Assembly: GCA_910592005.1 (NCBI GenBank)
Contig: CAJVPP010002246.1
Location: forward strand, 1 to 15,662
DNA from: Funneliformis mosseae
Lineage: Eukaryota > Glomeromycota > Glomeromycetes > Glomerales > Glomeraceae
DNA: 15,662 nt
Direction: 5' to 3'
Shown here: positions 9,832 to 15,662 of the stretch, one piece after another
Layout of the letters: every line of letters begins with the position of its first letter
Numbering within the stretch: the stretch's first letter is position 1
Made by a program: the position numbers and the translations under genes
The notes under the pieces: model-generated
Told to the model about the DNA's origin: nothing
The model's database searches: none
The model's input: the letters and a program-made list of their open reading frames with translations, nothing else

Positions 9832-10566
9832 TACGCTCAGCCCATCAAACTTAGGGTAATTATGACTTAATAACAGGGAGTAACATGCGAGAAACTATTA
9901 AGTTACTGTGAAATAAGTCCTATCACAATCAACTTTAAGTTTATACTTTAAATAAGTAAAAATAACTTTAATAACTTATAGATACAATAAATATAATTGA
10001 CACGTTAAAGGATTTTTAATATATGTAGTTTAGAAAGAGATTCCTTTATTATAGAGATTTATATCCTTAGCAATCCTTAATCTTAGATTCTAAGTCTTGA
10101 ATTCGAACTATTGAGTTTACACTGTTATCTCTATCCTTTTGTAAAGACAAATTTCTATCTTATTTATATAAAAATACAATTATAAGAAATTACTATCTAA
10201 TGCTAAACTATTTTATAACGATAAGATAAATATAAAAGATAAATTATAATTTAACGATAATACTAATATAATAATAATAATAATAAAATATAAGAATAAA
10301 TTAAATAAAATAAAAATGTTAACTAAGTTAAAAATATTAATGATATTAATAACATCGATCATTCGTCAATCTTTATGATACAATAAGATTAACTTTATAT
10401 AGTATTAGCACTGACTGAGAAAGTACTCCATTGTTATAGTTATAAATAAACTATTAATTTATTAACACTCTTCTAAATCTAATTATCAAATTAAACCTTC
10501 TGCTTACCACCTATAAATATTGCTTTGCTTATCACTTATAAGCCTCTTAAAGAACTGACTATAACA
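9832..10566 (+). repeat. Candidate solo LTR, weak
   Basis: The segment starts TGTTAACTTTACGCTC and could end at 10562-10566 with TAACA, giving TGTTA...TAACA inverted ends. Near its 3' end it holds a TATA-like CCTATAAATA (about 10510-10519) followed by a less AT-rich region, like a U3/R/U5 order. No convincing target-site duplication was found, and the TATA box could equally serve the adjacent polymerase relic. Boundaries are guesses. Confidence 0.2.
10269..10286. repeat. (TAA)6 microsatellite
   Basis: Six uninterrupted TAA units inside AT-rich non-coding DNA. Confidence 0.9.
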
Positions 10567-10577
10567 ATATAATAATA

Positions 10578-12530
10578 GAATAATTACTATATTTTAATAA
10601 CGCCTATTTAATAATTATATTATTTATTTCATACCTACTGAAGTTAATGATGATACTGCATATGTAAAAGAAATTTTTACCTATATTTTATATATTACTA
10701 GTACTTTAATTAATTGACAAAAGGCAATTGTAAATATTACTGATATCAAACACTTTTTTGATATTGTAATATCTGAAGAGATAACTTTATTTATATTTAA
10801 AATTAGATTAATAAATATATTATCTAATATCTTCAAAAATATATCAAAATTTAGAATTAAGATTATTAATTCTTTTCTATTCTGAAAATATCATACAAAA
10901 AAGAAAAATATATATACATTTTATCATTTGAAACTAATTTAACTGATATAATACATTAAAAGTAGTTTATAAAGATGATATTTGTATTACTTCTGATAAT
11001 CTACTCCTATATATTATTATCATAAAGTAATCTGTAAAGAAAAATTACCTCTTTTAAGTTAGATAATATTAAATAATTATTCATATGAATATATCTGAAA
11101 AGTAACTTATCTCTTTTGAGTTTCTATAATCTAATAAGTAAAGATGATTATAATAATCTATTGATTTTCTTTATACTTTTATAAAATTACATTCTTATTC
11201 TTACATAAGATATAGAGATATATAGTATATATAGATTAGATAAATTCTTTATTACAAAAAGTAATGAATCTAACATATTCATGATTTGTATAATAGTTTA
11301 TTAGAAAAATAATTTAAAGTTATTAAAATAAAGCTGACTTATTAATATTAAAATTACGTTAGACTCATATTAGATTATAATTATATATGAGAATTAAGTA
11401 AATTTGTTAAAAGTTTTTATATTATATTAAAAACTTTAATCCTAAACATATAAATAGGTTTAATGATTCTCAATAGACTGAAAATTTATTGTAAGAATAA
11501 AATGGTCTTCATAATTATTTTCAAATTTCAATTGAGTTGCAACTTAATTATATTATAAGAAAATTTAATTGTGTTACAAGTTGCAATTTAATTGCATTAT
11601 TTTTTTAATTGTAGTGATCATCTTTAGTAAAAAAACTAAGAAATTAGAGATTTTTGTATAGATATTTGATCATATATCATTCAAATCATTGAGTCTCAAA
11701 AATTATAAAATAGTAATACTAATATAATAATATAAAGATTAATAATAGGAATTTCTATTCAAAATATTTTAAAAATTTTAAATATATAGTGATTGATGTT
11801 TGATCTTGTTTAATGAAATTATATTCTAAAAGCAAAAAAGACTCTCTAGCTTATTTCTTAAACTCAATAACAAATTATATATGCAATTTTTTTAATATTT
11901 AAGTATTATAAAAAAGCATTAAAAAAAACAAATTCTATATTAACAGAGCAGATATGTGAATAGCTGAATATTATATTATTGATAATTTTAGCTGTCAATA
12001 ATTAATAGTTAAGTATATTATAATAAATGAGTATAAAGAGGTAGTATCTATATTTTTTTTATCATTATATAGTGCATATTATTTTGTAAAAGAAATAAAA
12101 ATATATAATCTTTTAGGTATTAGTGAATAATAAAGAGGGATCTTAACCAATATTATATTATACAAACTAGGAGTTTTTTTAGAGCATATATTTTTTTCAC
12201 TGATAAAAAGACTTAAAAATAAATATTCTGTATCTGATTTAGATTTTGCATCACTATATTTGAATTTTATTATAACATATAATCTTTTATTAAATAAAAT
12301 AATCTTATCTTATAAACAAGCTTTATCCGTAAAAAGTAATAAAAGAAACTTTATGTGATTGAATTTTAATTTAATAATAACCTATTGTATATAATATAAT
12401 AACTTTTCTGAAGAAAAGTAATTTTATATCAATATATTAGAATATTTATCTAATAAATAGAATAAAATGAAGAAACACTTTACTTTTTTGAAAGAAAAAA
12501 AGAAAGATATACAGTCATGACTCAATATAA
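10578..12530 (+). pseudogene. B-family DNA polymerase relic (N-terminus, exonuclease, motif A)
   Basis: The product would be a replicative-type polymerase with 3'-5' exonuclease. The reading is almost all in one frame. An N-terminal part (10634-10920) reads PTEVNDDTAYVKEIF and FFDIVISEE. Then LNNYSYEYI (about 11070) follows, and FNDSQ (11459-11473), which I take as the ExoII Asn-containing region. YIVIDV and MKLYSKSKKDSLAYF (about 11785-11870) come next, with a short double frame-shift at about 11895-11957. IAEYYIID (11960-11983) resembles ExoIII. IKRLKNK precedes motif A, DLDFASLYLN (12236-12265), whose consensus DxxSLYP is kept except for Pro. ILEYLSNK with a Lys-rich end closes the match. 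Motifs B and C were not found downstream, so the gene is truncated as well as riddled with stops, frequently at Trp, Gln or Arg-like places. The start is uncertain. Source could be a Maverick-like element, linear plasmid or endogenous large DNA virus; the sequence does not decide. Confidence 0.65.
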
Positions 12531-12606
12531 TGAAGTTACTGATCTAGCTAATCAGGACTTCATTATAAGAATCTTCATTAATACTATAACGAATTATTCG
12601 TTATAG
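12526..12606. repeat. Two strong adjacent hairpins at the polymerase breakpoint
   Basis: Hairpin 1 pairs TATAATGAAGT (12526-12536) with ACTTCATTATA (12557-12567), and inside it CTGAT (12539-12543) with ATCAG (12551-12555), loop of seven. Hairpin 2 is a perfect 10-bp stem, CTATAACGAA (12584-12593) with TTCGTTATAG (12597-12606), loop TTA. They sit exactly where recognisable polymerase coding stops. Confidence 0.75.
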
Positions 12607-12751
12607 TAGATAATTACTGATTTTATTACACAAATATAATTTTACTATGATATAATTTTTCCAGAAATATTTTTACGTTATTTTGTAAATTCTAGTCATT
12701 TTATTTTAATATATAATTTGTTAATCATTGTATAACAGTTTTATTAATTTA

Positions 12752-13165
12752 CTTAAATTTTTTTTTAAAAAAAATTTATTTTTTTTAAAATAAAATAAAA
12801 ATAAAATAAAGAAAAAATAAAAAATAAAAATAAAATAAAAAGAAAACTAAACGAGATGAAAAAATGAAATTAAGAAACCAAAATAAAACTATAAAACGAA
12901 ATTAAGTAAATGAGATATGACAAAAAAATAAAATTAAACAAACGAAAAGAAACTATAAAACAAAATTAGAAAAATAAAATAAAATAAAAAAACAAAAAGA
13001 AACTTTAAAACAAAATTAAGAAAACAAAATGAAATAAAAAAATGAAAATAAGAAAATGAAATGAAACAGAAAAATAAAACAAATAAAAAATGAAAAAAAA
13101 AAAAATAAAATTAAACATATGATATAAAAAAAATGAAATTAAACGAACAATAAGAAAAAAACTCT
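12752..13165. repeat. Strand-asymmetric A-rich low-complexity tract
   Basis: After a T-run/A-run switch at 12752-12785, the plus strand becomes almost entirely A with scattered single T, G and C, built from AAAAT, GAAAC and AAAAC-like words. A longer word, AACTATAAAACGAAATTAA with small changes, recurs at 12887-12905, 12951-12969 and 13001-13019, so this is a degenerate higher-order repeat rather than pure poly-A. No coding. 12607-12751 just before it is unremarkable AT-rich DNA. Confidence 0.75.
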
Positions 13166-13429
13166 GAAATTTTTATTGCCTTGCAGGCCTTACAGGCACA
13201 TCAGATTTCACTATTTATTTCAGTTTTGCTTCATAAGCTCATCACGATTTTGCTTTGTATTTCATATTTACCTTGTAATAAACAAATTACAATTTCTTTT
13301 ACGAGTGTATCTTGATTCTAAAAAAGTAAATATATTTAATATAAATCTAAAAAATCATTTAGAATTTTATATAAATTTGGATTAGTAGTAAAAGTATTAA
13401 ACGTTTTTAATTATTACCTAGCCTATCCC
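13166..13429. other. AT-rich DNA with a less biased patch, no supported gene
   Basis: 13175-13300 is pyrimidine-rich and less AT-biased (GCCTTGCAGGCCTTACAGGC at its start). A 69-codon plus-strand frame crosses it, but it shows no domain, no compositional coding signal and a low-complexity end. I treat it as non-coding, possibly the continuation of the minus-strand SANT-like gene. Confidence 0.4.
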
Positions 13430-13796
13430 AGTATCAAGTCCTAAAGAGGTTGTATAATTTTTCTATAGTATAAGTTCACTTTCCACCTCTTCTCGCTCCA
13501 TTTTAATAATCGTAAAAATCCTAAAAGATATTAATTATACTGTTAAGTTATATTTATCATTATATTATTATTCATTATTTATTTATGTTATAATCTCATA
13601 TTAAATTCTTTCATTTCAACTCGCATTAGCGAATTGAATATAACATGTCAAATCATTGATTAATTTGTCAAGCTATACTTCTTCAGAATCTCATCTTATT
13701 GCCTCTGTATCTTACATAGTACTCTTCATTTCTCCTTCTTTTTTTCTCGACTAATAAGTCGATTTCATTATCCTCCCAAATAATTCTTATAATCAT
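13430..13796 (-). pseudogene. SANT/Myb-like (trihelix-type) DNA-binding protein relic
   Basis: On the minus strand ATG at 13794-13796 opens MIIRIIWEDNEIDLLVEKKR, followed by RNEEYYVRYRGNKMRF. This has the Trp and acidic residues of helix 1 of a SANT/Myb-like domain, as in trihelix-type or transposon-associated factors that bind DNA. The frame continues through stops at positions where the fold expects Trp, Arg or Gln: TGA 13683-13685 after MRF, then SIA-stop-QINQ-stop-FD, and CELK-stop-KNLI near 13,620 (the KW...L third-helix region). An acceptor-like CTTTTAG ends at 13521, suggesting an intron of about 80 nt. The next exon (13520 to about 13430) reads GARRGGK and TIEKLYNLF. The 3' end is not defined. 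Related SANT-like proteins are numerous in Glomeromycotina, from memory. The family call is moderate. Confidence 0.55.
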
Positions 13797-14439
13797 TTTT
13801 GTGTTTGTAAAAAAATATGATTTAATAAAATAAATTAAAGTGATTTAAAAGTTGATTTAAATTTCAAATGGTAAAAAATTATACAATGGTAAAAAATACT
13901 TCCCTTTATAAACAAATTTATCCATTAATTTGATATCTTGTGAAATTCTTTACTCATAATTGAAATAATATAATCTTGATTGAAATTCTGATTTGTATTA
14001 AAACAAAAAGTCAAAATAATAATATAAGCATCGTATTATAATTGTGCATTGTATTATTTATAAAAATTAGATTAATCCAAATATAACAAGCAAAACTTAT
14101 AATTGAAATAATACAAAAAGAACACTTTATAATCAAAAATTTTGATTTGTGTAAAAACAAAAAGTTAAAATAATAATATATTATATTATTTATAAAAATT
14201 AGATCAAATTAATAAATATAATACATCAGATAATCAGAATAGATCAAATCATCACCTCGGTGATAAATAAAAAATTATTATAAAATTATTTGTCACAATT
14301 TAGTAAAAAATCAATAAGCAATTTCAATACAAGTTTAACAAAAATTGGTTAAAAATTAATAAAAAACAATGTGATTTCTCAACACAATTTCAACAAAATT
14401 TTAACATGATCATAGGGTGTTATTTACACTGTTGAAATC
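13797..14439. other. AT-rich DNA without genes, containing a diverged duplication
   Basis: No coding was seen on either strand. It includes the repeat pair listed separately. A palindrome ATCACC-TC-GGTGAT (14251-14264) is unusually GC-rich for its surroundings. The inverted GTGT/ACAC at about 14417-14433 is a weak hairpin. Confidence 0.45.
13956..14222. repeat. Diverged direct duplication of about 130 bp
   Basis: Copy 1 (13956-14087) and copy 2 (14099-14222) share, in order, ATAATTGAAATAATA, a GATTTGT-AAAACAAAAAGT-AAAATAATAATATA block, and TATTATTTATAAAAATTAGAT, separated by small insertions and substitutions. They lie head to tail with about 11 bp between. Confidence 0.7.
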
Positions 14440-14653
14440 AAAAAAAATCAAACATGTGAAAATCAACCTAAAATCAGCCTAAAATCAGCCTAAATTCAGC
14501 AAATTATCAAAAATCAGCCTAGCTGATTGGCATACATCAGAAATTAGCCAAAAATCAGCCAAAATTTGACCTATCTTATTTATAGCCGATTGGCATATTT
14601 ATAGCTGATTAGTATATATCAAAATTCAACCTATCTTATTTATAACCAATTGA
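14440..14653. repeat. AATCAGC / GCTGATT palindromic cluster with a 60-bp duplication
   Basis: AATCAGC occurs at 14472, 14483, 14512 and 14553 (ATTCAGC at 14494). The inverse GCTGATT or GCCGATT is at 14522, 14585 and 14604. 14512-14528 is a perfect palindrome with a 3-base centre. A 33-bp block is repeated exactly 60 bp apart (14561-14593 and 14621-14653), differing only at scattered sites. The cluster runs straight into the large palindromic array. Confidence 0.7.
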
Positions 14654-14662
14654 CTTCTGATT

Positions 14663-15567
14663 GGAACAATAGGATATTATCATTCCTTAGAAATGATGGT
14701 ATTATCGTACCTAAGGTACAATGGTTTATCATTCCTAAAGAATGATTCATTTATCATATTTTAAGTATGATAATTTATTATCTCTAAGGTATGATGGTAT
14801 TATCATTCTTTAAGAACGATAGTTTTATCGTTCCTTAGGGATAATTGTTTAATTGTTCCTTAGGGACAATTGTTTTATTGTTCCTTAAAGACGATTGTTT
14901 TATCAATCCTTAGGGATGATTGTTTTATCATTCCTTAGAGACAATTGTTTTATCGTTCCTAAAGAATGATGCATTTATCGTACCTTAAGTATGATGATTT
15001 ATTGTTTCTAAGGTAAGATGCATTTATCATACCTTAAGTACAATAATTTATCATTTCTAAGGTTAGATGCATTTATTGTTCCTTAGAAATGATGGTTTTA
15101 TCATTCTTTAGGAACGATAAGGTATTATCGTTTCTTAGAGACAATTGTTTTATTATTCCTTAAGGATGATGGTATTATCATTCCTTAAGGTCGATAATAT
15201 TATCGTACCTATAGAACAATAGTTTTATTATTCCTTAGGTAAGATGCATTTATCGTTTCTAAGGAACGATGGTTTTATCATTCTTTAAGAATGATGGTAT
15301 TATCATACCTAAGAAACGATGGTTTTATTATACCTAAAGAATGATGATTTTATTATTCCTTAAGGATGATGGTATTATCGTACTTAAGGAACAATGGTTT
15401 TATCGTACCTAAAGAATGATGATTTTATCATTTCTTAGAGACGATGGTATTATCGTACCTAAGGAATAATAGTTTTATTGTTCCTTAGGTAAAATGCATT
15501 TATTGTTCTTAAAAAACAATGGTTTTATCGTTCTTTAGGTAAAATGCATTTATTGTTTTAATGAACC
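14663..15567. repeat. Tandem array of about 35 palindromic ~25-bp units
   Basis: The unit is close to TTTTATCGTTCCTTAGGAACGATGG. Its core ATCGTTCC-TTA-GGAACGAT is a near-perfect inverted repeat, so each unit could form an 8-bp stem with a 3-base loop. Copies are 22-28 bp and differ mainly by C/T and G/A changes. Two linkers alternate irregularly: GATGGTATTATC or ATGGTTTTATC, and ATGCATTTATC, which usually follows a GGTAAGATG-type right arm. The array begins with a half unit at about 14663 and ends in a degraded left arm at 15551-15567. No coding, no spacer diversity as in CRISPR. Confidence 0.9.
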
Positions 15568-15662
15568 AAACTTTTGCATTAAACTGATTTGCTAAAATAA
15601 TATTGATTTAATATACTATTTGAGTTTATTTCTGGTATATAGGAATATTTATATAAATAAGC
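15568..15662. other. AT-rich end of window
   Basis: No repeat unit, coding frame or motif was recognised after the array ends. Confidence 0.4.

Larger units (their letters stand above)
9556..10577. other. AT-rich DNA with no recognised gene
   Basis: 9600-9720 is a TTTAT-rich low-complexity stretch. 9830-10140 is less AT-biased and may be part of an LTR (separate entry). 10200-10340 is A/T-rich and includes a TAA microsatellite. Both strands were read for decayed coding without success. Confidence 0.4.

Noticed and set aside
9860..9900. Resemblance of a GGGAGTAAC word to a conserved large-subunit rRNA segment.
   Set aside because: The flanking bases do not follow the rRNA sequence, so the match is too short to mean anything.
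10640..11300. Mitochondrial-type gene, because TGA falls at Trp-like places in a very AT-rich frame.
   Set aside because: TAA and TAG are also frequent in the same frame, the neighbours are nuclear transposons with spliceosomal introns, and the text fits the N-terminus of the B-family polymerase relic.
13176..13385. A 69-residue plus-strand ORF.
   Set aside because: It has no recognisable domain and an AT-driven Lys/Asn/Ile-rich end, and it lies just downstream of the minus-strand SANT-like relic. It is most likely a chance frame.
14663..15567. CRISPR array.
   Set aside because: Units are contiguous with no unique spacers, each unit is itself palindromic, and the setting is eukaryotic with no cas genes.

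Overview
The window looks like a very AT-rich, transposon-graveyard stretch of a filamentous fungal nuclear genome. The best guess is an arbuscular mycorrhizal fungus (Glomeromycotina, Rhizophagus-like). That assignment rests on remembered resemblance of the Tnp2-type transposase, the Ty3/gypsy Pol, the B-family polymerase and the SANT-like protein to families expanded in those fungi, plus short GT-AG introns with a TACTAAC branch site. No alignment could be run. I find no intact protein-coding gene, no tRNA or rRNA, and no CRISPR.

Layout. (1) 240-2649 (+): a decayed Ty3/gypsy pol: reverse transcriptase, RNase H, then integrase. (2) 3262-4930 (-) and 5448-8603 (+): two divergent relics sharing a 517-bp gap with duplicated TATA-like repeats. 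The plus-strand one is a Tnp2/CACTA-type transposase with one recognisable intron. The minus-strand one is an unidentified protein of about 465 codons over five exons (SR-like repeats, coiled coil, acidic tail). They are probably two genes of one DNA transposon. (3) 9125-9555 (+): a small decayed frame of unknown identity. (4) 9556-10577: AT-rich DNA with a possible solo LTR. (5) 10578-12530 (+): a badly decayed B-family DNA polymerase that has largely kept one frame for 1.9 kb, ending at two strong hairpins. (6) 12752-13165: a strand-asymmetric A-rich tract. (7) 13430-13796 (-): the N-terminus of a SANT/Myb-like protein, decayed. (8) 13956-14653: diverged duplications and an AATCAGC/GCTGATT palindromic cluster. 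(9) 14663-15567: about 35 copies of a ~25-bp palindromic unit.

Common theme. Every recognised coding relic is broken mainly by C-to-T or G-to-A type changes: TGG to TAG/TGA, CAA/CAG to TAA/TAG, CGA to TGA. The same kind of change replaces all three integrase catalytic acids, one reverse-transcriptase catalytic Asp and a Tnp2 signature Asp. In the palindromic array the main variable site is a CpG that appears as CG, TG or CA. This suggests methylation/deamination or a RIP-like process acting on repeats, rather than relaxed drift alone. The items most worth a second look are the palindromic array with partly covarying arms, the divergent two-gene transposon, and the polymerase relic.
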